This document shows positions 55,962-64,000 of a stretch of 64,000 bases of DNA, in pieces. This DNA comes from Pseudomonas paraglycinae. Lineage in GTDB: Bacteria; Pseudomonadota; Gammaproteobacteria; Pseudomonadales; Pseudomonadaceae. The stretch is from the NCBI RefSeq assembly GCF_021601625.1, contig NZ_BQHR01000003.1, forward strand, positions 186,001 to 250,000, in the 5' to 3' direction. Within the stretch, counting starts at the first letter, position 1. Every line of letters starts with the position of its first letter. The position numbers were made by a program, and so were the translations under genes. The notes beneath the pieces were generated by a model that saw nothing but the letters and a program-made list of their open reading frames with translations, did no database searches and was not told the DNA's origin.

Positions 55962-56327
55962 ATGGCACGTATCCTGATCGTCGATGATTCGCCGACCGAA
56001 ATGTACAAACTCACCGGCATGCTGGAAAAGCACGGGCACGAAGTGCTGAAAGCCGAAAACGGCGCCGACGGCGTGGCCCTGGCCCGTCAGGAAAAACCCG
56101 ATGCGGTACTGATGGACATCGTCATGCCCGGCCTCAACGGCTTCCAGGCCACCCGTCAGTTGACCAAGGATGCGGAAACCAGCCACATCCCGGTGATCAT
56201 CATTACTACCAAGGATCAGGAGACCGACAAGGTCTGGGGCACCCGCCAGGGCGCCAAGGACTACCTGACCAAACCGGTCGACGAAGACACGCTGATCAAG
56301 ACCCTGAACAACGTGCTGGCCGGTTGA
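55962..56327 (+). CDS. pilH: Response regulator PilH
   Basis: A 121-residue single-domain response regulator linked to pilus retraction and PilG phosphate control. The ATG at 55962 gives MARILIVDDSPTEMYKL. The phosphoacceptor is in AVLMDIVMPGLNGFQA, with conserved Thr in VIIITTKDQ and Lys in YLTKPVDEDTL. It is 60 bases after pilG and 10 bases before pilI. Confidence 0.96.
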   Translation: MARILIVDDSPTEMYKLTGMLEKHGHEVLKAENGADGVALARQEKPDAVLMDIVMPGLNGFQATRQLTKDAETSHIPVIIITTKDQETDKVWGTRQGAKDYLTKPVDEDTLIKTLNNVLAG

Positions 56328-56337
56328 TCGCGCCGCC

Positions 56338-56877
56338 ATGAGCGAGTCGCTGACCGCGTTCGAACTGTTGTGGCAGATCGACCAGCGCTGTCGCCTGCTG
56401 GCGGCGGACCTGCCGTCGCAACCGGCGCGCCAGGATCGCTGGAGCGGCATCGGCTTTCGTCTGGGCGAGCACTGGTACGTCACGCCGATGGGCGAAGTCA
56501 GCGAAGTGCTGCCCGAACTGCGCGTCACCCAGCTGCCGGGCGTCAAGCCGTGGGTCAAGGGTGTGGCCAATCTGCGCGGGCGGCTGTTGCCGGTCATGGA
56601 CCTGTGCGGCTTCTTCGGCCATGAGCTGTCACCGATGCGCAAACAGCGGCGGGTATTGGTGGTAGAGCATCAGGACGTGTTTGCCGGTTTGCTGGTCGAT
56701 GAAGTCTTCGGCCTGCAGCACTTCGAGCAGGACAGTTTCGAATCCGTCTCGATCAGTAAACGGCAAGGCTCCAAGGGCGAGTTCATCAAGGGCTATTTCC
56801 GGCGCGAGCAGAACTGGCGGGTGTTCAGCCTGTTTGCGCTGGCGCAGTCACCGAGTTTCATGCACGTCGCGGTTTAA
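56338..56877 (+). CDS. pilI: CheW-like adaptor PilI
   Basis: A 179-residue CheW-domain protein that connects the receptor PilJ to the kinase ChpA. CheW features include [40 protein letters not shown] and [20 protein letters not shown]. It lies 10 bases after pilH and 13 before pilJ. Confidence 0.95.
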   Translation: MSESLTAFELLWQIDQRCRLLAADLPSQPARQDRWSGIGFRLGEHWYVTPMGEVSEVLPELRVTQLPGVKPWVKGVANLRGRLLPVMDLCGFFGHELSPMRKQRRVLVVEHQDVFAGLLVDEVFGLQHFEQDSFESVSISKRQGSKGEFIKGYFRREQNWRVFSLFALAQSPSFMHVAV

Positions 56878-56890
56878 CAGGCGAGGACCG

Positions 56891-58951
56891 ATGATCAAAG
56901 CAAAAACAGGCAAGCCCGCAGAAGGCTCGCGCAGCCGCTCACAGATCATCGTGCTGTTCATCGCACTGATCGTGTTCATCATGCTGCTGTTCGCCAACTT
57001 CGCTTACCTCAACACCCAGGCCAACTACGACAAGCAGTACATCGGCCACGCCGGCGAGCTGCGGGTGCTGTCGCAGCGGATCGCCAAGAACGCCACCGAA
57101 GCTGCCGCCGGCAAGGCCGCCGCGTTCAAACTGTTGAGCGATGCGCGCAACGACTTCGCCCAGCGCTGGGGCTACCTGAAGAAAGGCGACCCGGCCACCG
57201 GCCTGCCGCCGGCTCCATCCGTCGTGCGCCCGGAAATGCGCGCCGTGCAGCTGGACTGGGAACGCCTGCTGAAAAACACCGACGCGATTCTCTCCAGCGA
57301 ACAGACCGTGCTGTCCCTGCATCAGGTGGCCGCGACCCTGGCCGAAACCGTGCCGCAGTTGCAGATCGAATACGAAAAAGTCGTCGAGATTCTCCTGCAA
57401 CGCGGCGCTCCGGCGGCGCAGGTGGCGATGGCCCAGCGTCAGTCGCTGCTGGCCGAGCGGATTCTCGGCGCGGTGAACACCGTGCTCTCGGGCGATGAAA
57501 ACTCGCAGCAGGCCGCCGATGCCTTCGGTCGCGATGCCGCACGCTTTGGTCAGGTGCTTAACGGCATGCTGCAGGGCAACACGGCGCTGAAGATCAGCCA
57601 GGTCGAAGACCGCGACGCCCGCGCTCGCTTGAGCGAGATTTCCGAACTGTTCCAGTTTGTCTCAGGTTCCGTGGATGAAATCCTCGAAACCTCGCCTGAG
57701 CTGTTCAAGGTCCGTGAGTCGGCCACAAATATCTTCAGCCTGTCGCAGACCCTGCTCGACGAAGCCTCGCACCTGGCCAGCCGTTTCGAAAACCTCGCCG
57801 GCGGGCGCAATACCGACACCATTGGCGGTTATGTGCTGGGTCTGTTGGCGCTGGCTTCGATCATCCTGATCGGCATGGTCATGGTCCGGGAAACCAACCG
57901 TCAGTTGCGCGAGACCGCCGAGAAGAACGAGCGCAACCAGAACGCGATCATGCGCCTGCTCGACGAGATCGAAGACCTCGCCGACGGTGACCTGACCGTG
58001 ACCGCCTCGGTGACCGAAGACTTCACCGGGACCATCGCCGACTCGATCAACTATTCGGTCGACCAGCTGCGCGATCTGGTCGCCACCATCAACCTCACTG
58101 CCGGCCAGGTGGCCGCTGCGGTGCAGGAAACCCAGGCCACCGCCATGCACCTGGCCCAGGCCTCGGAGCATCAGGCCCAGCAGATTTCCGAAGCCTCGAC
58201 CGCGATCAGCGACATGGCCCAGTCGATCGATCAGGTGTCGGCCAACGCCGCTGAATCCTCGGCGGTTGCCGAGCGGTCGGTGGAGATCGCCAACAAGGGC
58301 AACGAGGTGGTGCACAACACCATCCACGGCATGGACAACATTCGCGAACAGATCCAGGACACCGCCAAGCGCATCAAACGCCTGGGCGAGTCGTCCCAGG
58401 AAATCGGCGACATCGTCAGCCTGATCGATGACATTGCCGACCAGACCAACATCCTCGCCCTCAACGCGGCAATTCAGGCGTCGATGGCCGGTGATGCCGG
58501 GCGCGGTTTTGCCGTGGTGGCCGACGAAGTGCAGCGGCTGGCCGAGCGCTCGTCCGCCGCGACCCGGCAGATCGAGACGCTGGTGCGGGCGATCCAGACC
58601 GACACCAACGAAGCCGTGATTTCCATGGAGCAGACCACCACCGAAGTGGTGCGCGGCGCGCGGCTGGCGCAGGATGCCGGTGTGGCCCTGGAAGAAATCG
58701 AAGGCGTGTCCAAGACCCTCGCGGCGCTGATCCAGAGCATTTCCAACGCGGCGCAGCAACAGACGTCTTCGGCCGGGCAGATTTCCCTGACGATGAACGT
58801 GATCCAGCAGATCACCTCGCAGACTTCGTCCGGCTCCACGGCCACCGCCGAGAGCATCGGCAACCTGGCGAAAATGGCCAGCCAGTTGCGTCGCTCGGTG
58901 TCCGGGTTCACCTTGCCGGCGGCGCCTGCGCCCGTCGCGGACAAGGCGTGA
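56891..58951 (+). CDS. pilJ: Pilus chemosensory receptor PilJ
   Basis: A 686-residue methyl-accepting receptor of the Pil-Chp system. The first membrane segment ([20 protein letters not shown]) is near residues 20-40, the periplasmic part contains repeated PilJ-type helical units, and the second segment ([19 protein letters not shown]) is near 315-335. A HAMP-like linker and a coiled-coil output domain with [20 protein letters not shown] and [18 protein letters not shown] follow. It senses surface contact or pilus tension in P. aeruginosa. Confidence 0.96.
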   Translation: MIKAKTGKPAEGSRSRSQIIVLFIALIVFIMLLFANFAYLNTQANYDKQYIGHAGELRVLSQRIAKNATEAAAGKAAAFKLLSDARNDFAQRWGYLKKGDPATGLPPAPSVVRPEMRAVQLDWERLLKNTDAILSSEQTVLSLHQVAATLAETVPQLQIEYEKVVEILLQRGAPAAQVAMAQRQSLLAERILGAVNTVLSGDENSQQAADAFGRDAARFGQVLNGMLQGNTALKISQVEDRDARARLSEISELFQFVSGSVDEILETSPELFKVRESATNIFSLSQTLLDEASHLASRFENLAGGRNTDTIGGYVLGLLALASIILIGMVMVRETNRQLRETAEKNERNQNAIMRLLDEIEDLADGDLTVTASVTEDFTGTIADSINYSVDQLRDLVATINLTAGQVAAAVQETQATAMHLAQASEHQAQQISEASTAISDMAQSIDQVSANAAESSAVAERSVEIANKGNEVVHNTIHGMDNIREQIQDTAKRIKRLGESSQEIGDIVSLIDDIADQTNILALNAAIQASMAGDAGRGFAVVADEVQRLAERSSAATRQIETLVRAIQTDTNEAVISMEQTTTEVVRGARLAQDAGVALEEIEGVSKTLAALIQSISNAAQQQTSSAGQISLTMNVIQQITSQTSSGSTATAESIGNLAKMASQLRRSVSGFTLPAAPAPVADKA

Positions 58952-58986
58952 GGCCTGCGGGCGAGGCAATGTCGAGCGGAGTGGTT

Positions 58987-61900
58987 ATGGGTGACCGGCA
59001 CGATTACGTGGCCCTCGAATGGGTCAAGGGTGAAATCGCCGAGACGCTGAGGCAGGCGCATCAGGCCATCGAAGCCGTGCTCGACGATCCGCAGTCGGTG
59101 CCCGGGCTGGACGAATGCCTGGCCTGCATCCATCAGGTGCACGGCAGCCTGCAGATGGTCGAGTTCTACGGCGCGGCATTGCTCGCCGAAGAAATGGAAC
59201 ACCTGGTCGAAGCGTTGCAGAACGACCGCGTCAGCCACCGCGACGAAGCGCTGCACTTGCTGTTGCAGGCGCTGGGTCAGTTGCCGATCTACCTCGACCG
59301 CGTGCAGGGCGCCCGCCGTGATCTGCCGCTGGTGGTGCTGCCGCTGATCAACGACTTGCGCAGCGCCCGGGGCGAAAGCCTGTTGTCGGAAACCAGCCTG
59401 TTCAGCCCGCAGTTGCCTGAGCTTGCGCCTTTGGGCGAGGAAACCCTGGCGCTGCTGGAACCGGCGGAGCTGCCGAACGTGCTGCGCAAATTGCGCCAGA
59501 TGCTGCAAATGGCGCTGGTCGGATTGCTCCGCGAACAGGACGACCAGACGCACCTCGCTTATCTGGCCAAGGTGTTTACCCGGCTTGAAGCACTCAGCGA
59601 TAACTCGCCGCTGAGCCCGTTGTGGCAGGTCGCTTCGGCGCTGGTCGAAGGCATGCGCGAAGGCCGGATCGCCAACAGCCCGGCCCTGCGCAGCCTGTTC
59701 AAGGACGCCGACAAGGAACTCAAGCGCCTGCTCGAACAGGGCATGCCCGGCCTCAACCAGCCGCCACCGCCTGAACTGCTGAAAAGCCTGCTGTTTTATA
59801 TCGCCAAAGCCGAACATCCCACCGGGCAGATGCTGACCATGAAAGATCGCTACTCCCTGGACGACGCGCTGCCCGACAGCGCGATGGTCGACGAAGAACG
59901 CGCGCGCCTGGCCGGCCCCGACCGCGATGCCATGCGCTCGGTACTCGCGGCGCTGTGCGAAGAGCTGGTGCGGGTCAAGGAACGCCTCGACCTGTTCGTG
60001 CGCAGCGACCGCCAGCACGCCTCGGATCTGGACAGCCTGCTGGCGCCGCTGCGGCAGATCGCCGACACCCTCGCGGTGCTTGGTTTCGGTCAGCCGCGCA
60101 AGGTGATCATCGATCAACTGGCGGTAGTGCTCAGCCTCGCTCAGGGCCAGCGCGAACCGAACGACGCCACGCTGATGGACGTCGCCGGCGCCTTGCTCTA
60201 CGTCGAAGCGACGCTGGCCGGGATGGTCGGCACGGTGGAACCGGAGAGCCCGGAAGACTCGCGCCTGCCGACCACCGACCTGACGCAGATCCATCAGATC
60301 GTGATCAAGGAAGCGCGCATCTGCCTGCAACAGGCCAAGGACATGATCGTCGACTACATCGACGCCGACTGGGATCGCCAGCAACTGCAAAGCCTGCCGG
60401 CACTGCTGACCCAAGTTCGGGGCGCGCTGGCGATGATTCCGCTGGCGCGGGCGGCAAGTCTGCTCGAAGCCTGCAACGGATTTATCCGCGAGCATCTGTT
60501 GCTCGACCCGCACGAGCCGGGCTGGCAGCAACTCGACAGCCTCGCCGACGCCATCACCAGCCTCGAGTACTACCTCGAACGCCTGACCGACGACCCGCAG
60601 GCACCCAGCGAACACTTGCTGGATATCGCGCAGAAAAGCCTCGCCAGTCTCGGCTTCTTTCCTGACGAACAGCCCGGCGAGCCGCATGTGCCGGTGCTCG
60701 ATGATGTGCTCAACCCCAGCGAAGCGCTGGTGATGCAGGATTTGCAGGAGCTGGACGACCCGCAGATCGTGCAGTCGTTGGCCGAAGTGCTGGCCAGTCC
60801 GGTGTCGGCGGTCAACCCGCCGGCGCAGACCACGCCGGGCAGCCTGCTGCCGCCACCGGCCGATGAAGAACCGGTGGATGACGAGCTGCGCGAAGTGTTC
60901 CTCGAAGAGACCGGGGAAGTGCTCGAAGTGCTGAGCGAATACCTGCCGCGCTGGTCTGCCGAGCCCGATGACCGCGCCGCCTTGAGTGAACTGCGCCGCG
61001 CTTTCCACACCCTCAAGGGCAGCGGCCGGATGGTGCGCGCGCTGGTCCTCGGCGAGCTGGCCTGGGCGGTGGAAAACCTGCTCAACCGCGTGCTGGAACA
61101 CAGCGTTGAACCCGGCCCGGCGGTGCGCCAGTTGCTGGCCGACACGCTGCTGCTGTTGCCGGACCTGATCGGAGAATTCGCCACCAACGGCCAGCGTCAG
61201 CGCCACGATGTCGATCAACTGGCGGCTCGCGCCCACGCGCTGGCCAAGGGCGACACGCCGCTGCCGGCCGAAGACGTGGAAGACGTCGCGGCCCTCGATC
61301 CGCTGTTGCTGGAGATTTTCCGCAACGAAGCCGAAACCCACCTCGCCAGTCTCAACCGTTTTCTCGATCAGGCTGCCGAGCATGTGCCGTTACAGGCCAG
61401 CGACGAATTGCAGCGAGCGCTGCACACCCTCAAGGGCAGCGCCTCGATGGCGGGGGTGTCGCCGATTGCCGAACTGGCGGCGCCGCTCGATAAGCTGGCC
61501 CGGGAATTCAAGGCCCATCAGCTGGCGCTGGATCTGGACGAAGTGGAACTGCTGCTCGAAGCCGAGGGCCTGTTCCGTGTCGGTCTGCGTCAGCTCAAAC
61601 ACGATCCACTGGCGCCGATTGTCGGTGCGCAGTCACTGATCAAACGCACCGAAACCCTGCTCGGCGAGCGTCTGGAATCGATCCTCAATGCCCCGAGCAG
61701 TGCGGTGCGGGTCAAGCGCGATCCGCAACTGATCAACAACTTCCTGGCCCAGGGCATGGACATCCTGCTCGACGCCGAAAACCTCTTGCAGCGCTGGCAG
61801 CAGCACCCCGGTGAACGTCAGGAACTCAGTGCATTGCTGGATGAGCTGACCACCCTGGGCGAAGGCGCGCACCTCGCAGATCTGCTGCCGGTGGATGTGC

Positions 61901-64000
61901 TGTGTGAAGCCTTGCTCGACCTGTACGGCGCCGTCGAAGAGAGCAGCCTGGCGGTCAGCGAGCGGTTTTTCCATGAAGCGCAGCAGGCCCACGAAGCGCT
62001 GATCAACATGCTCGACGAACTGGCGGCCGGCCAGGAAATCACCCCGCAACCGCAACGCATCCGCGCCTTGCACGAACTGCTCGACGAGAGCCTCGATCCG
62101 TCGGCCATGGGCCTGATCCGCAGCGACGGCAGCCGTACTTTGAGCATCCGCGAACTGGGCAGCGCCACTGCCGAACTGCAGCAACACAATGCCGACAGCG
62201 GGCCGGACGACGAGATCGTCGAGATCTTCCTCGAAGAGGCGGTCGACATTCTCGACAGCGCCGGCCAAGCCTTGCAGCGCTGGCTGAAGGACCCGGAAAA
62301 CGGCGCGCCGCTGTCGTCGCTGCAACGGGATCTGCACACGCTCAAGGGCGGTGCGCGGATGGCCGAGGTTGCAGCGGTCGGCGATCTGGCCCATGAGCTG
62401 GAAGGCCTTTACCAAGGGCTGGTGGATCGTCGTTACAGCCACAGCGAAGCTCTGGGTCGGTTGTTGCGCCAGAGCCACGAGCGTCTGGCGCAGTTCCTCG
62501 AACAGTTGCACCGGCACCAGCCGCTGGATCCGGCACAGGACCTGATCGAGGCGATCCGTCGCTTTCGCCAGGGTCCGAGCGCCAGTCCCGAAACGCCATC
62601 AGCCACTGTCACGCAGGACGGCCCCGGACACGATCCGGAGCTGCTGGAGATCTTCCTCGAGGAAGGTTTCGACATCATCGAAAACTCCGGTGCCGCGCTG
62701 CTGCGCTGGCAGGCCGAGCCCGGCAATCGCCAGGAAGTGGAAACCCTGCTGCGTGACCTGCATACCCTCAAGGGCGGCGCGCGGATGGTGGAAATCGGGC
62801 CGATTGGCGACCTCGCTCATGAGCTGGAAAACCTTTACGAAAGCTTGTCCGCCGGCACCCTGCAAGGCAGCGCCGAACTGTTCGCGCTGTTGCAGCGCGG
62901 CCAGGACCGCTTGGCGCAGATGCTCGACGCGGTGCGCGCCGGCCAGCCGTGCCCACCGGCAGACCGGTTGATCAGCGCGATCCAGAATTTCAGCCATCCG
63001 CTGGTCGTGCAAACCCCGGCGCCCGTCCCGCCGGTGGCGGTCAAGGTCGAGCCTGCCGCCCCGGCGCCCGAGGCCGGGGCGGACATGGTCAAGGTCTCCG
63101 CCGAGTTGCTGGATGACCTGGTCAATCTCGCCGGCGAAACCTCGATTTTCCGTGGGCGTATCGAACAGCAAGTCAGCGATGCGCAGACCGCCCTGCACGA
63201 GATGGAAACCACCATCGAGCGGATGCGCGACCAGTTGCGCCGGCTCGACACCGAAACTCAGGGACGGATCCTCAGCCGTCAGCAAGTGGACGCCGAACGC
63301 CTCGGCTACGAAGATTTCGACCCGCTGGAAATGGACCGCCATTCGCAGTTGCAGCAGTTGTCACGGGCGCTGTTCGAATCCGCTTCCGACTTGCTGGATT
63401 TGAAGGAAACCCTCGACCGGCGCACCCACGACGCCGAGAACCTGTTGCAGCAGCAGGGACGGATCAACACCGAATTGCAGGAAGGCCTGATGCGCACGCG
63501 CATGGTGCCGTTCGAGCGCATGTTGCCGCGTTTGAAACGCATCGTCCGGCAGGTCGCCGAAGAGTTGGGCAAGGACGTCGCGTTCAGCGTCGGCAACGCC
63601 GAAGGCGAGATGGACCGCAACGTCCTCGAACGCATGGCCGCACCGCTGGAACACATGCTGCGCAATGCCGTCGACCATGGTCTGGAGTCCGCCGAAGTCC
63701 GGCTGGCGGCGGGCAAACCGGCACAAGGGCAGATCAGCCTCGACCTGTCCCGCGAGGGCGGCGACATTGTGTTCGACATCCGCGACGATGGCGCCGGTGT
63801 GCCGCTGGACGCCGTGCGGCGCAAGGCGATCAAGCGTGGCCTGCTGGCGCCGGACGCCGACATCAGCGACCGCGAAGTGTTGCAGTTCATCCTCCAGCCA
63901 GGCTTTTCCACGGCCGAGAAAATCACCCAGATTTCCGGGCGCGGCGTGGGCATGGACGTGGTCCACGAAGAAGTCCGGCAACTGGGTGGCACCATGAGCA
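58987..64000 (+). CDS. chpA: Pil-Chp hybrid histidine kinase ChpA (5' part)
   Basis: The first 1671 residues of a very large CheA-like kinase; the rest lies beyond the window. The ATG at 58987 follows GGAG with 5 bases of spacing and gives the known start (MGDRHDYVALEWVKGEIAET); an ATG 18 bases earlier is the alternative. Phosphotransfer domains show histidines at about 52 (HQVHGSLQM), 674, 813, 1117 and 1259 (H-T-L-K-G-S/G motifs). The ATPase part begins near 1550 (LEHMLRNAVDHGLES) and reaches the G2 box GRGVGMDVV at 1651. The gene follows pilJ by 35 bases with no pilK between. Confidence 0.95.
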   Translation, partial: MGDRHDYVALEWVKGEIAETLRQAHQAIEAVLDDPQSVPGLDECLACIHQVHGSLQMVEFYGAALLAEEMEHLVEALQNDRVSHRDEALHLLLQALGQLPIYLDRVQGARRDLPLVVLPLINDLRSARGESLLSETSLFSPQLPELAPLGEETLALLEPAELPNVLRKLRQMLQMALVGLLREQDDQTHLAYLAKVFTRLEALSDNSPLSPLWQVASALVEGMREGRIANSPALRSLFKDADKELKRLLEQGMPGLNQPPPPELLKSLLFYIAKAEHPTGQMLTMKDRYSLDDALPDSAMVDEERARLAGPDRDAMRSVLAALCEELVRVKERLDLFVRSDRQHASDLDSLLAPLRQIADTLAVLGFGQPRKVIIDQLAVVLSLAQGQREPNDATLMDVAGALLYVEATLAGMVGTVEPESPEDSRLPTTDLTQIHQIVIKEARICLQQAKDMIVDYIDADWDRQQLQSLPALLTQVRGALAMIPLARAASLLEACNGFIREHLLLDPHEPGWQQLDSLADAITSLEYYLERLTDDPQAPSEHLLDIAQKSLASLGFFPDEQPGEPHVPVLDDVLNPSEALVMQDLQELDDPQIVQSLAEVLASPVSAVNPPAQTTPGSLLPPPADEEPVDDELREVFLEETGEVLEVLSEYLPRWSAEPDDRAALSELRRAFHTLKGSGRMVRALVLGELAWAVENLLNRVLEHSVEPGPAVRQLLADTLLLLPDLIGEFATNGQRQRHDVDQLAARAHALAKGDTPLPAEDVEDVAALDPLLLEIFRNEAETHLASLNRFLDQAAEHVPLQASDELQRALHTLKGSASMAGVSPIAELAAPLDKLAREFKAHQLALDLDEVELLLEAEGLFRVGLRQLKHDPLAPIVGAQSLIKRTETLLGERLESILNAPSSAVRVKRDPQLINNFLAQGMDILLDAENLLQRWQQHPGERQELSALLDELTTLGEGAHLADLLPVDVLCEALLDLYGAVEESSLAVSERFFHEAQQAHEALINMLDELAAGQEITPQPQRIRALHELLDESLDPSAMGLIRSDGSRTLSIRELGSATAELQQHNADSGPDDEIVEIFLEEAVDILDSAGQALQRWLKDPENGAPLSSLQRDLHTLKGGARMAEVAAVGDLAHELEGLYQGLVDRRYSHSEALGRLLRQSHERLAQFLEQLHRHQPLDPAQDLIEAIRRFRQGPSASPETPSATVTQDGPGHDPELLEIFLEEGFDIIENSGAALLRWQAEPGNRQEVETLLRDLHTLKGGARMVEIGPIGDLAHELENLYESLSAGTLQGSAELFALLQRGQDRLAQMLDAVRAGQPCPPADRLISAIQNFSHPLVVQTPAPVPPVAVKVEPAAPAPEAGADMVKVSAELLDDLVNLAGETSIFRGRIEQQVSDAQTALHEMETTIERMRDQLRRLDTETQGRILSRQQVDAERLGYEDFDPLEMDRHSQLQQLSRALFESASDLLDLKETLDRRTHDAENLLQQQGRINTELQEGLMRTRMVPFERMLPRLKRIVRQVAEELGKDVAFSVGNAEGEMDRNVLERMAAPLEHMLRNAVDHGLESAEVRLAAGKPAQGQISLDLSREGGDIVFDIRDDGAGVPLDAVRRKAIKRGLLAPDADISDREVLQFILQPGFSTAEKITQISGRGVGMDVVHEEVRQLGGTMS

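Noticed and set aside
58474-61383. A 969-codon minus-strand open frame
   Set aside because: It is antisense to pilJ and chpA, is rich in Gln, Arg and His, and has no recognised domain; chpA on the other strand has intact kinase motifs.

Overview
The window looks like a chromosomal segment of a fluorescent Pseudomonas (P. fluorescens group). It is GC-rich, and from about 16.3 kb rightwards it follows the gene order I remember from the P. aeruginosa folA-ilvD-mutM-coaD-rsmD-ftsYEX-rpoH-thiSG-trmB-hemW-metXW-proC-pilT-pyrRBC'-tonB-gshB-pilGHIJ-chpA block. It also carries composite inverted repeats of the REP/REPIN type that are common in this group. No rRNA, tRNA, CRISPR array, prophage or insertion sequence was seen.

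Layout. 1-4.2 kb: the end of a phosphonate uptake and breakdown operon (ABC permease, periplasmic binding protein, FAD oxidoreductase, PhnZ-like HD oxygenase). 4.2-6.9 kb: a membrane protein and GTPase pair (DUF2868/DUF3482). 7.0-12.4 kb: folA, the cystine importer tcyP, phosphorylcholine phosphatase and ilvD. 12.6-16.1 kb: a compact minus-strand operon that interrupts the housekeeping order. It encodes an unannotated 23-residue peptide behind a strong ribosome binding site, a SagB-type flavin dehydrogenase, an AurF-type diiron oxygenase with all seven metal ligands, and a Bcr/CflA-type exporter. This reads as a small peptide-based natural-product (RiPP-like) system and is the most interesting part of the window. 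16.3-21.3 kb: rlmI, a DJ-1/PfpI protein, an HDOD protein, mutM, a ferredoxin and coaD. 21.4-25.9 kb: a GMC oxidoreductase, a Tat lipoprotein and an aldehyde dehydrogenase, divergent from a TetR regulator. 25.9-32.1 kb: a sulfurtransferase, an AraC regulator, a YheT-like hydrolase, rsmD and a pair of M16 peptidases. 32.4-36.7 kb: ftsY-ftsE-ftsX and rpoH. 36.7-39.8 kb: mtgA, a DUF423 protein, thiS-thiG and trmB. 39.9-46.9 kb: two minus-strand groups, metX-metW-DUF4426-rdgB-hemW-DUF3392 and yggS-proC-yggT-yggU. 46.9-49.3 kb: pilT, an NlpC/P60 peptidase and a TM2 protein. 49.3-55.3 kb: algH-ruvX-pyrR-pyrB-pyrC', tonB and gshB. 55.5-64.0 kb: the Pil-Chp chemosensory operon pilG-pilH-pilI-pilJ and most of chpA, which runs off the right edge.

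How the genes work together. Most of the window is housekeeping: amino-acid, pyrimidine, thiamine and glutathione synthesis, RNA methylation, membrane targeting and division, heat-shock sigma factor, and surface sensing with type IV pilus retraction. The accessory parts are the phosphonate operon at the left edge and the peptide/SagB/AurF/MFS operon, which has AT-rich control DNA, a predicted promoter, and two hairpins placed where they could favour the peptide over the enzyme genes.
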